A DNA stretch of 14,774 nucleotides, taken from positions 1 through 14,774 of the forward strand of contig CAMLHU010000020.1 in the NCBI GenBank assembly GCA_946479825.1, given 5' to 3'. Numbering within the stretch: position 1 is the stretch's first letter; every line of letters starts with the position of its first letter. Below are positions 7,050 through 14,774 of this stretch, piece by piece. A program made the position numbers and the translations under genes. The DNA is from an uncultured Gemmatimonadota bacterium. Its GTDB lineage: Bacteria; Gemmatimonadota; Gemmatimonadetes; Gemmatimonadales; GWC2-71-9. Below the pieces are notes generated by a model. It saw only the letters and a program-made list of their open reading frames with translations, did no database searches and was not told the DNA's origin.

Positions 7050-7431
7050 AGAGCGTGGGATCCTCCTCGATGCGCACCACCGCGAGCGCCACGCCCGCCG
7101 GGAGCCGCCGCGCGACGCGGCGGAAGACCTCCGCGGCGATCACCTCGCAGACCGGGAGCTGGCCGCCGGCCGCCAGGGCGGCGTTGAGGTCCCGGCCCGC
7201 GAACGGTCCCGTCACCTCGTCGGCAAGGATGCGGTCGAGGAGCGCGAGGTCCATCACCATCCCCGACCTCGGGTCGGGGGTCCCCGTCACGGTGACGCGG
7301 CAGGTGTACTCGTGAGCGTGCGGTTCAGCGAGCGGGCCGAACTCGGCGCGGTTGTCGGCGTCGGGCCGGTCGCGCCAGGCGAGACGGTGGGTGGCCGCGA
7401 AGCGGACTGCGCGCGTCAGGGACGTCCGCAT
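7027..7431 (-). CDS. QueD/6-pyruvoyl-tetrahydropterin synthase-like protein lacking catalytic residues
   Basis: The fold is that of the QueD/PTPS family: small zinc proteins that act on dihydroneopterin triphosphate. The 134-residue length is normal. Zinc ligands look intact: His15 in FAATHRL and His38/His40 in PHAHEY. The fold-typical SGMVMDLALLDRIL (56-69), LN at 82-83, Glu96 and the C-terminal VRIEEDPTLYAE (119-130) with a pterin-anchoring Glu are also present. The usual FGxC cysteine is Leu34 (FGPL), and the usual Asp-His pair of PFDHRxLN reads Ala78-Gly79 (PFAGRDLN). Normal QueD or PTPS catalysis is therefore unlikely. A pterin-binding or altered-activity role in molybdenum cofactor maturation is my inference from the neighbours fdhD, mobA, mobB and moeA. 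The gene starts 10 bp after barrel 2. Confidence 0.82.
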   Translation of the reverse strand: MRTSLTRAVRFAATHRLAWRDRPDADNRAEFGPLAEPHAHEYTCRVTVTGTPDPRSGMVMDLALLDRILADEVTGPFAGRDLNAALAAGGQLPVCEVIAAEVFRRVARRLPAGVALAVVRIEEDPTLYAECFGE

Positions 7432-7441
7432 CGTTGGGGCG

Positions 7442-8134
7442 TCAGCCGCCGGGCGAGATCGCGACGCCGAGCGAGAGCCAGCCGTTGCCGGTCCACTCGG
7501 TGGTGCTCCCCGACCGGATCGGCGCGGCGGTCGGCTCGGAGAGCGGCGTCTGATAGAAGGTCACCGGATAGGTGAGCTTCCAGTAGATCCGGTGGGCCTC
7601 GAACCGCAGCCGGATCCGGTCGGAGATGAACCACTGGACGCCGACGCCGGGGTTCACGTAGAGCTTGGTGCCGAAGGCGTAGGCGCTCGCGCTGTCGGCG
7701 GTGAGCTTGGAGCCGACCGCCGCGCCGATCTCGCCCTCGACGTACGGGGCGAGCCGGTGCCAGGTCTTGGGCCCGGTGAGGTTGAGGTGGATCCCGCCGC
7801 CGATGAACGTCACGCCCTGGTCGAACGGGCCGGTGCGGCGCTTGGACGCGCTGTCGTCGGGGTTGTAGGCGTAGCGCGTCCCGATGAAGTGCCCGAAGCC
7901 GATATGCCCGCCGAGGAGCCCGCTGAAGCGGACGTCGTAGCGGAACGCCCAGGCGTCGCCGTCGCGCGGGCCGACGCCCACGGCGCCGCCGTTCCCGCCG
8001 ATGTGCCCGTAGCTGAACACGAAGGCGTTCGGCTTGGTGATGTCCCGGTACGGGGAGTGGGCCGGGTCCACGCCGACCTGGGCCGACAGGGTCGCGGGGA
8101 GGAGGAACACGAGGGAGAGCAGGAGTCGTCGCAT
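7442..8134 (-). CDS. Putative outer-membrane beta-barrel protein (barrel 2)
   Basis: This is a 230-residue product without a recognised family name. Residues 1-18 form a clean signal peptide (MRRLLLSLVFLLPATLSA before QVG). The mature part is a series of glycine- and aromatic-rich amphipathic strands, such as AFVFSYGHIGGNGG, AWAFRYDVRFSGLLGGHIGFG, GVTFIGGGIHLNL, APYVEGEIGAAVG, LYVNPGVGVQWFI and GWLSLGVAIS. This is typical of small barrels of the OmpA/OmpW kind. There are no cysteines in the mature part. The ATG at 8134 is 5 bp past the gpmI stop and the gene ends 10 bp before the QueD-like gene, so it is almost certainly co-transcribed with them. It is not obviously a duplicate of barrel 1. 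Its function in this setting is unknown. Confidence 0.7.
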   Translation of the reverse strand: MRRLLLSLVFLLPATLSAQVGVDPAHSPYRDITKPNAFVFSYGHIGGNGGAVGVGPRDGDAWAFRYDVRFSGLLGGHIGFGHFIGTRYAYNPDDSASKRRTGPFDQGVTFIGGGIHLNLTGPKTWHRLAPYVEGEIGAAVGSKLTADSASAYAFGTKLYVNPGVGVQWFISDRIRLRFEAHRIYWKLTYPVTFYQTPLSEPTAAPIRSGSTTEWTGNGWLSLGVAISPGG

Positions 8135-8139
8135 CGGGG

Positions 8140-9693
8140 TCAGGGAAGGCGGAGGTCGCGGCCGGTCATCTCGACCGGCGGCTCGAGGCCCATCAGGCGG
8201 AGCACGGTGGGGCCCACGTCGCGGAGCGCGCCCCCGGCGCGAAGCGGGGCGGTCCCGGCGCCGACGGTCACGAGCGGCACCAGGTTGGACGTGTGCGCGG
8301 TGTGCGGGCCGCCGGTGGCCGGGTCGATCATCATCTCGCAGTTGCCGTGGTCGGCGGTGATCACCACCGTGGCCCGCGCGCGGTCGGCGCTCGCGAGCAC
8401 CCGCGCCAGGCACTGGTCCACGGTCTCCACGGCCTTGATGACCGCCGGGAGCACGCCGGTGTGGCCCACCATGTCGGCGTTGGCGTAGTTGCAGAGGATG
8501 AAGTCGTGCCGGCGCGCCTCGATGGCCGCGCACAGCGTGTCGGTGATCCCGGCCGCGCTCATCTCGGGGGCCAGGTCGTACGTGGCCACCTTCTGCGACG
8601 GGACCAGCGCGCGCTCCTCGCCCTTGTACGGCGGTTCGTACCCGCCGTTGAAGAAGTACGTCACGTGGGCGTACTTCTCGGTCTCGGCGGTGCGGAGCTG
8701 GGTCCGGCCGGCGTCGGCCAGGACCTCGGCCACGATCTTGGCCATCGAGAACGGGGGGAAGGCCTGGGGCAGGGGCAGCGTCCGGTCGTACTGGGTCATC
8801 GTCGCGACGGCGAGCCGCGGACGGCCGCGCACGTCGAAGCCGTCGAACGGATCGTCGGTGAGCGCGTGGCAGATCTGCCGCATCCGGTCCGCGCGGTAGT
8901 TGACGCAGAAGAGCGCGTCGCCATCACGGAGGGTGATCGCCTCCCGGCCGCCGGGACGGATGACCAGCGGCTTGATGAACTCGTCGGTCTCGCCGCGGTC
9001 GTAGGCGGCCTGGATGCCGGCGACGCCGCTCTCCGCGCTGGTACCGGTCCCGTGGACCATCGCGTCGTAGGCCAGCCGGGTGCGCTCCCAGCGCTTGTCG
9101 CGGTCCATCGCATAGTAGCGCCCGCAGAGCGTGGCCAGCGCCGCGCGCCCGCCGCCCACCGTCGCGAGCTCGGCCTCGAGGTCGCGCACGAAGCCCAGGG
9201 CCGAGGTCGGCGGGGAGTCGCGGCCGTCGAGGAAGCCGTGCACCGCGACGCGGGGGAGGTCGGCGCGGCGCGCGAACTCGAGCACCGCGCTCAGGTGGCG
9301 GTCGATGGCGTGGACCCCGCCCGAGCCGATGAGTCCGGCCACGTGGAACGTCCCGCCCGTCTTCCGGACGTGGTCGGCGAGCGCGGTGAGGGGCTCGAGG
9401 CGGTAGAAGTCGCCGCTCGCGATGGACTGGTCGATCCGGACGAGGTCCTGCATCACCACCCGCCCGGCGCCCAGGTTGAGGTGGCCGACCTCGCTGTTGC
9501 CCATCTGGCCCGCGGGGAGGCCGACCGCGAGGCCGCTCGCCTCGAGGAGGGTGCGGGGCTGGCCTGCCCAGAGCCGATGCCAGACCGGGGTGTTCGCGAG
9601 TTCGATCGCGTTCCCCTCGCGTTCGGCGCGGTAGCCCCACCCGTCCAGGACGATCAGGACGACGGGCCCCGCGGGCCGCACGTTGTTTGACAT
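8140..9693 (-). CDS. gpmI: 2,3-bisphosphoglycerate-independent phosphoglycerate mutase
   Basis: GpmI interconverts 3-phosphoglycerate and 2-phosphoglycerate in glycolysis and gluconeogenesis, using two manganese ions and a phosphoserine intermediate. The 517-residue length is normal. Visible motifs are VLIVLDGWG (residues 12-20, metal Asp), MGNSEVGHLNLGAGR (64-78, with the phosphorylated Ser67), HGFLDGRDSPP, GRYYAMDRDKRWERT, NYRADRMRQ, EKYAHVTYFFNGG, NYANADMVGHTG and TADHGNCEMM. The ATG at 9693 is preceded by GGGAGGG ending two bases before it, one of the few good ribosome binding sites on this strand. It is the first gene of the leftward series. Only a weak leftward promoter is visible upstream (9740-9768). 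Confidence 0.96.
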   Translation of the reverse strand: MSNNVRPAGPVVLIVLDGWGYRAEREGNAIELANTPVWHRLWAGQPRTLLEASGLAVGLPAGQMGNSEVGHLNLGAGRVVMQDLVRIDQSIASGDFYRLEPLTALADHVRKTGGTFHVAGLIGSGGVHAIDRHLSAVLEFARRADLPRVAVHGFLDGRDSPPTSALGFVRDLEAELATVGGGRAALATLCGRYYAMDRDKRWERTRLAYDAMVHGTGTSAESGVAGIQAAYDRGETDEFIKPLVIRPGGREAITLRDGDALFCVNYRADRMRQICHALTDDPFDGFDVRGRPRLAVATMTQYDRTLPLPQAFPPFSMAKIVAEVLADAGRTQLRTAETEKYAHVTYFFNGGYEPPYKGEERALVPSQKVATYDLAPEMSAAGITDTLCAAIEARRHDFILCNYANADMVGHTGVLPAVIKAVETVDQCLARVLASADRARATVVITADHGNCEMMIDPATGGPHTAHTSNLVPLVTVGAGTAPLRAGGALRDVGPTVLRLMGLEPPVEMTGRDLRLP

Positions 9694-9715
9694 GGCCCTC
9701 CCGGGCTTCTACAAT
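9687..9715 (+). promoter_or_regulatory. Strong sigma70-like promoter for the SH3-repeat gene
   Basis: TTGACA at 9687-9692, a 17-base spacer, then TACAAT at 9710-9715. This is consensus in the -35 box, one mismatch in the -10 box and ideal spacing. The -35 box overlaps the gpmI start codon on the opposite strand (9691-9693), so the leftward and rightward transcription units are packed back to back. Transcription would start near 9722. Confidence 0.65.
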
Positions 9716-9739
9716 GCCAGCTCGTGACTTACGCGCCGC

Positions 9740-9768
9740 AATCTAGTCCCGGCCCGCGCCCGCAACCA
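9740..9768 (-). promoter_or_regulatory. Weak candidate leftward promoter for the gpmI series
   Basis: On the minus strand TGGTTG (9768-9763), a 17-base spacer and TAGATT (9745-9740) could be a sigma70-type promoter about 40 bases ahead of gpmI. The -10 box has 4 of 6 consensus bases; the -35 box is poor. It is listed because no better leftward candidate is seen in the short divergent gap. Confidence 0.22.
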
Positions 9769-9774
9769 GCCTCG

Positions 9775-10839
9775 ATGGCGCCCAGGATCGGCCTCTTCGC
9801 GGCGGTCCTCGCGGCCTGCGTCGCGCCCGTCCTCCGGGCCCAGTCTCCCGTCACCATCGCCGCCACTACCCGCATCCACGCCACCCCTGGCGGGGCCTCG
9901 CTCGGCCTTGCCGCCAAGGGCGCCGCGTTCACTTCGCGCCGTAGCGAAGGGGACGAGGTCGAGGTGCTCGTGGAAGGGTGGATCTGGGGCCGGTCGGTCG
10001 GGAGCACCCAGCGCGACGGCTTCGACCTCGAGGTGACCCAGGCGGGCGGCCAGAACCTGCGGGCCGATCCCGCGGCCAACGGCGCGATCGTGGCCCACCT
10101 CGCCAAGGGCGCGCTCCTCGAGAAGGTCGGGGCCGATCCCCACGGCTGGGTGCACGTGCGGCGGTACGCCTGGGTGGTGCGAGGGGCGGTCCGCGGCGCA
10201 CCGCCGCCGGCAGCGGTCGCCAAGGCGACGACACCGCCCGCCGGCGCGGCGGCGCCGGAAACTCCGCCGACGCCCGTCCGTCAGGATACCTCGCCGGCCC
10301 CGCTCGCCCCCGCGCCGATCGGGGCGGGGAACACCGACCGCGCCGAAGTCTCGCGCGCCACGCCGCTCTCGACTTCGCCCGGAGGTACCGCCTCGGCCAC
10401 GTTGCCGGCGGGGACCGACGTCCGGGTGCTCACCCGCGCCGGCGAGTGGACCCAGGTGGCGGTGTCGGGATGGGTGCGGTCGGCCGACCTCGCGAGCGCT
10501 CCCGACGGCGCGATGACCGGGGTCTCGGCGGCGCAGGTGCGCGCCAACCCGGCCCAGTATGTCGGCAAGCAGCTGGAGTGGCGGCTGCAGGTCGTCTCGG
10601 TGATGGTGGCCGACGAGTTGCGGCCGGAGATCCCGCCGGGACGCACCTACCTGCTCACGCGGGGGCCGTTGCCGGAGTCGGGCTTCGTGTATGTCGTGCT
10701 GCCGCCCGACCAGGTGCAGCGGTTCCGCCAGCTCGAGCCGCTCAAGGAAGTCACCGTGCGGGTCCAGGTCCGCGCCGGGTCCACCAAGTACCTGCCGAAC
10801 CCGGTGGTGGACCTGGTGCAGGTGGTCGAGGGGGCCTGA
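9775..10839 (+). CDS. Secreted SH3-repeat protein with C-terminal OB-like domain, function unknown
   Basis: The 354-residue exported protein has a signal peptide at residues 1-23 (core IGLFAAVLAACVAPVL, then RAQ). Bacterial SH3-like repeats follow at about 25-78, 85-138 and 190-240; repeats 2 and 3 show the usual pattern of NLRADPAANG or LSTSPGG, then ATLPAGTDVRVLT and GEWTQVAVSGWV. A Pro/Ala-rich linker (141-185) separates repeats 2 and 3. The C-terminal part (about 255-350) resembles a small OB-type barrel beginning YVGKQLEWRLQVVSV. SH3 repeats often bind peptidoglycan or peptides; the target here is unknown. ATG at 9775 fits the signal peptide. An in-frame GTG at 9724 would add 17 residues and sits 2 bases after the predicted transcript start. 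No ribosome binding site is seen for either. Confidence 0.8.
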   Translation: MAPRIGLFAAVLAACVAPVLRAQSPVTIAATTRIHATPGGASLGLAAKGAAFTSRRSEGDEVEVLVEGWIWGRSVGSTQRDGFDLEVTQAGGQNLRADPAANGAIVAHLAKGALLEKVGADPHGWVHVRRYAWVVRGAVRGAPPPAAVAKATTPPAGAAAPETPPTPVRQDTSPAPLAPAPIGAGNTDRAEVSRATPLSTSPGGTASATLPAGTDVRVLTRAGEWTQVAVSGWVRSADLASAPDGAMTGVSAAQVRANPAQYVGKQLEWRLQVVSVMVADELRPEIPPGRTYLLTRGPLPESGFVYVVLPPDQVQRFRQLEPLKEVTVRVQVRAGSTKYLPNPVVDLVQVVEGA

Positions 10840-10858
10840 GCGCTCCCGGGAGGGTCGG

Positions 10859-11206
10859 ATGCACGAACAGCTGAAGCAACGGATCCTGCGCAAGCTCGAC
10901 GCCCTCTCCGACGAGCGGGGCTACCAGCTGCTCGATTTCGTCGAGTTCCTCGAGAGCAAGTACGCCGAGCGGTCGGCCCCCACCAACCTCTTCGCGCGGT
11001 TCGCCGAGAAGGTGGAGGACACGATGCGCGCCGGGCGGATCCCCGTGAAGGCCATCGGCGGGACCCTGAGCGCAATGGATTCCGCCGGCAAGGTGATGAA
11101 GGGCGTCGTGGCCGCCGGGAAGTCGGTGGTGGACGAGGCCGTTCGCGCCGCGTCGACGCCGCCCCCGCCGGCCGAGCCGGGCAAGATCGGGAAGCAGGGG
11201 AGCTAG
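10859..11206 (+). CDS. Small hypothetical protein, amphipathic helical, DUF2281-like N-terminus
   Basis: I cannot name this 115-residue protein. The first 38 residues (LKQRILRKLDALSDERGYQ then LLDFVEFLESKY) look like the short helical motif LPEEKxxEVLDFVEFLKSK found in DUF2281/antitoxin-like proteins, but no toxin partner is present. Residues 64-98 form another possible amphipathic helix, Ala/Gly/Val/Lys-rich, and the tail is PPPP followed by a charged end. A good ribosome binding site, GGGAGGG at 10848-10854, sits 4 bases before the ATG. It begins 19 bp after the SH3-repeat gene and is probably co-transcribed. Its TAG stop (11204-11206) lies inside a 7-bp tandem repeat array, which also encodes the last residues. 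Confidence 0.7.
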   Translation: MHEQLKQRILRKLDALSDERGYQLLDFVEFLESKYAERSAPTNLFARFAEKVEDTMRAGRIPVKAIGGTLSAMDSAGKVMKGVVAAGKSVVDEAVRAASTPPPPAEPGKIGKQGS

Positions 11207-11254
11207 GAGCTAGGAGCTAGGAGCTTGGAGCTTGGAGTCGGGAGCTTGGAGCCG
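11199..11254 (+). repeat. Heptameric tandem array A (unit GGAGCTA/GGAGCTT)
   Basis: Eight 7-bp units follow without gaps: GGAGCTA three times (11199-11219), GGAGCTT twice (11220-11233), GGAGTCG, GGAGCTT and GGAGCCG (to 11254). The first unit contains the TAG stop codon of the small hypothetical gene. Units become less regular to the right. Confidence 0.92.
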
Positions 11255-11281
11255 GGAGGGGGTGGTGCTGAGCCCGGACCC

Positions 11282-11382
11282 CGCTCACCGCGCACCGTTC
11301 GCGCCCCGCCCGTTCACCGTCCACGCCCCACCCGTTCACCGTTCACGCCCCACCCGTTCACCATTCACCCTTCACCGTTCAC
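11282..11382 (+). repeat. Heptameric array B (unit CGTTCAC) with a 22-bp higher-order period
   Basis: Units related to CGTTCAC follow one another, with an extra C after every third unit. This gives a 22-bp super-unit (CGTTCAC, CGTYCAC, GCCCCAC, C) seen twice at 11311-11354 and in weaker form before. It ends with CGTTCAC, CATTCAC, CCTTCAC and CGTTCAC. The array stops 6 bases before the permease ATG, filling the place of a ribosome binding site. Nothing else is visible in the 182-bp gap between the genes apart from array A. Confidence 0.85.
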
Positions 11383-11388
11383 CCCCCG

Positions 11389-12861
11389 ATGACCAACTCG
11401 TCGAGTTCCACGGAATTCGTCCGCGGTATCGGCCCGCTCCAGGCCATCTCGCTCGTGGTCGGGTCCATGATCGGGAGCGGGATCTTCATCGTCTCGGCCG
11501 ACATCGGCCGGCAGGTGAACGCGTGGGGCCCTGGCGGGCTGATGCTGGTCTGGGTGCTCACCGGGCTGATGACGCTGGCGGGTGCCTTGTCCTACGCCGA
11601 GCTCGCGGGGATGATGCCCAAGGCGGGCGGGCAGTACGTCTTCCTGCGCGAGGGGCTCAACCCGCTCGCCGGGTTCCTGTACGGCTGGACCCTCTTCATG
11701 GTGATCCAGACCGGCACCATCGCTGCCGTGGCGGTGGCGTTCGCCAAGTACCTCGGCGTGTTCCTCCCGGCCCTCACCGACAAGCTCTTCCTCCCGATGG
11801 GGAGTTTTGCGCTCCCTGCGGGGCTCGGTGGCCAGTCCATTGCGCTCGGCCTCTCGCCGCAGCGGGTCGTGGCCATCCTGAGCGTGCTGCTCCTCACCTG
11901 GGTCAACGTCCGCGGCGTCGGCCTCGGCGCCGGGATCCAGACCTTCCTGACCGTGGTCAAGACCGTCGCGCTCGGCGGGCTCATCCTCCTCGGGCTGTTC
12001 GTGTTCTCGCGCGCCGATGTGTGGGCCGCCAACACCGCGCACTTTTGGGGGGTCTCTCCCTGGGCGCTCGCGATGCTGCCGGTCATCGGGGCCGCGATGG
12101 TGGGTTCGCTCTTCTCGAGCGACGCGTGGAACAACGTGACCTTCGCGGCGGCCGAGGTGCGTGATCCGGCCAAGAACCTGCCGCGGGCGCTCGCGATCGG
12201 CACCGGGCTTGTGACGGTGCTGTACCTGCTCGCCAACCTGGCGTACCTGCGGGTACTCCCCTTCGCGGGCGACCCCGCCGGCGCCGACGCGCTGGCGCGC
12301 GGGATCCAGCACGCGGCCGAGGACCGGATCGGCGCCGCGGCCGCGGGGGTGATGCTGGGGAGCGGCGGGGCGCTGGTGATGGCCGGGCTCATCGTCATCT
12401 CGACCTTCGGGTGCAACGCCGGGCTCATCCTGGCCGGGCCCCGGCTCTACTGGGCCATGGCCCAGGACCGGCTGTTCTTCTCCAAGGCCGCCGACCTGCA
12501 CCCCGCCCACCGCACCCCGGCGTTCGGCCTCTGGGCCCAGGCGGTGTGGACCTCGTTCCTCTGCCTGACCGGCACGTACAACCAGCTCCTCGATTTCGTG
12601 ATCCCGGCGGTGCTGGTCTTCTACTTCCTCACTATCGTGGCCCTCTTCCGGCTCCGCCGCACCCACGCCGACCTCCCGCGCCCAGTGAAGGCGTTCGGGT
12701 ATCCGCTGGTGCCGGGGCTCTATCTGGTGGCGCTCGCATTCGTGACCGCGGTGCTCGTCATCGAGCGCCCGCTTTTCACGGCCACCGGGCTCATCATCGT
12801 GGCGATCGGGGTGCCGGTGTATTTGGGGTGGTCACGGAGCGCCGAAGGGGAGGGTCGTTAG
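11389..12861 (+). CDS. APC-superfamily amino acid permease
   Basis: The 490-residue inner-membrane protein has about 12-13 hydrophobic segments. The first helix carries the broken-helix substrate motif VVGSMIGSGIFIV (residues 23-35). Next come LTGLMTLAGALSYAELAGMMPKAGGQYVFLRE, the AWNNVTFAAAEVRDPAKNLPRAL loop (helix 6 and following) and TFGCNAGLILAGPRLYWAMAQD, all typical of the LAT/SteT branch of the amino acid-polyamine-organocation superfamily. The substrate cannot be told from sequence by eye. The ATG at 11389 fits the family N-terminus; no Shine-Dalgarno sequence is present because array B fills the space. The TAG stop (12859-12861) lies inside another heptameric array. Confidence 0.9.
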   Translation: MTNSSSSTEFVRGIGPLQAISLVVGSMIGSGIFIVSADIGRQVNAWGPGGLMLVWVLTGLMTLAGALSYAELAGMMPKAGGQYVFLREGLNPLAGFLYGWTLFMVIQTGTIAAVAVAFAKYLGVFLPALTDKLFLPMGSFALPAGLGGQSIALGLSPQRVVAILSVLLLTWVNVRGVGLGAGIQTFLTVVKTVALGGLILLGLFVFSRADVWAANTAHFWGVSPWALAMLPVIGAAMVGSLFSSDAWNNVTFAAAEVRDPAKNLPRALAIGTGLVTVLYLLANLAYLRVLPFAGDPAGADALARGIQHAAEDRIGAAAAGVMLGSGGALVMAGLIVISTFGCNAGLILAGPRLYWAMAQDRLFFSKAADLHPAHRTPAFGLWAQAVWTSFLCLTGTYNQLLDFVIPAVLVFYFLTIVALFRLRRTHADLPRPVKAFGYPLVPGLYLVALAFVTAVLVIERPLFTATGLIIVAIGVPVYLGWSRSAEGEGR

Positions 12862-12863
12862 TC

Positions 12864-14555
<1,692 letters not shown>

Positions 14556-14569
14556 GGGGTGTGGCCGGG

Positions 14570-14625
14570 GGTCGGCGGTCAGGGGTCAGCGGTCAGCGGT
14601 CAGCGGTCAGGGGTCAGGGGTCGGT
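14570..14625 (+). repeat. Heptameric tandem array D (unit GGTCAGC/GGTCAGG)
   Basis: Eight gap-free units: GGTCGGC, GGTCAGG, GGTCAGC three times, GGTCAGG twice, GGTCGGT. It starts 14 bases after the guaB stop. No gene is seen in 14556-14774; short open frames there simply read through the repeats. Confidence 0.93.
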
Positions 14626-14669
14626 GGGGTGGATCCCTGTGGGAGCTTCCGCGCCGCCGCCGACCCACC

Positions 14670-14704
14670 TGCCGCCTGCCACGTGCCACGTGCCACCTGC
14701 CACC
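14670..14704 (+). repeat. Heptameric tandem array E (unit TGCCACG/TGCCACC)
   Basis: Five gap-free units: TGCCGCC, TGCCACG twice, TGCCACC twice. It is not the complement of array D, so these two do not form a stem together. Confidence 0.88.
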
Positions 14705-14732
14705 TGTCTCCCCACGTACCGCCTTTCCCCCG

Positions 14733-14761
14733 TTGACCCCCCATATCCGGCGGGCTAGTCT
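14733..14761 (+). promoter_or_regulatory. Candidate rightward promoter at the window edge
   Basis: TTGACC at 14733-14738, a 17-base spacer and TAGTCT at 14756-14761. The good -35 box and spacing suggest a rightward gene starting just beyond the window. Confidence 0.4.
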
Positions 14762-14774
14762 ATAGGCTCGTTGG

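Noticed and set aside
11232..12164. Plus-strand frame of 310 codons overlapping the permease start
   Set aside because: It is a shifted frame through array B and the permease gene, Arg/His/Pro-rich, with no domain.

Overview
The window is one dense stretch of a high-GC genome from a bacterium with two membranes. Two predicted outer-membrane beta-barrels with cleavable signal peptides support this. The GC-rich codon use, the barrel proteins with ...AQ signal-peptide cleavage sites and the many 7-bp tandem repeats between genes would fit Gemmatimonadota. That assignment is an inference from general impression, not from a marker gene.

Left part (positions 1-9693, all on the minus strand). Eleven genes are packed from gpmI (start at 9693) down to an Atg22/UMF1-type MFS transporter (ending at 326), with gaps of at most 39 bp and six overlaps. 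In transcription order they are: gpmI (glycolysis), a beta-barrel protein, a QueD/PTPS-like protein, fdhD, a CoA-binding Rossmann protein, a second beta-barrel, mobA, mobB, moeA, a TerC/Alx-type metal exporter and the MFS transporter. The core is late molybdenum cofactor work: MoeA inserts molybdate, MobA and MobB make the guanine dinucleotide form, and FdhD sulfurates the cofactor for formate dehydrogenase. No molybdoenzyme and no early pathway gene (moaA, moaC, moaD, moaE) lies in the window. Below 326 the minus strand encodes the start of a substrate-binding-protein domain that runs off the left edge without a visible signal peptide.

Right part (9694-14774, all on the plus strand). A strong sigma70-like promoter overlaps the gpmI start codon and points right. 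It precedes a secreted SH3-repeat protein and a small hypothetical protein. Then come an APC-family amino acid permease and guaB (IMP dehydrogenase). The gaps in this half hold five different arrays of 7-bp repeats, two of which carry the stop codon of the gene before them. One pair is inverted and can fold into a long hairpin between the permease and guaB. A promoter facing the right edge suggests another rightward gene just outside.

Most notable points: (1) the QueD/PTPS-like protein inside the molybdenum cofactor cluster keeps the zinc histidines but appears to lack all three catalytic residues of its family; (2) five heptameric repeat families within 3.6 kb, overlapping stop codons, a start region and a promoter; (3) a possible leaderless 22-codon upstream ORF in front of guaB.
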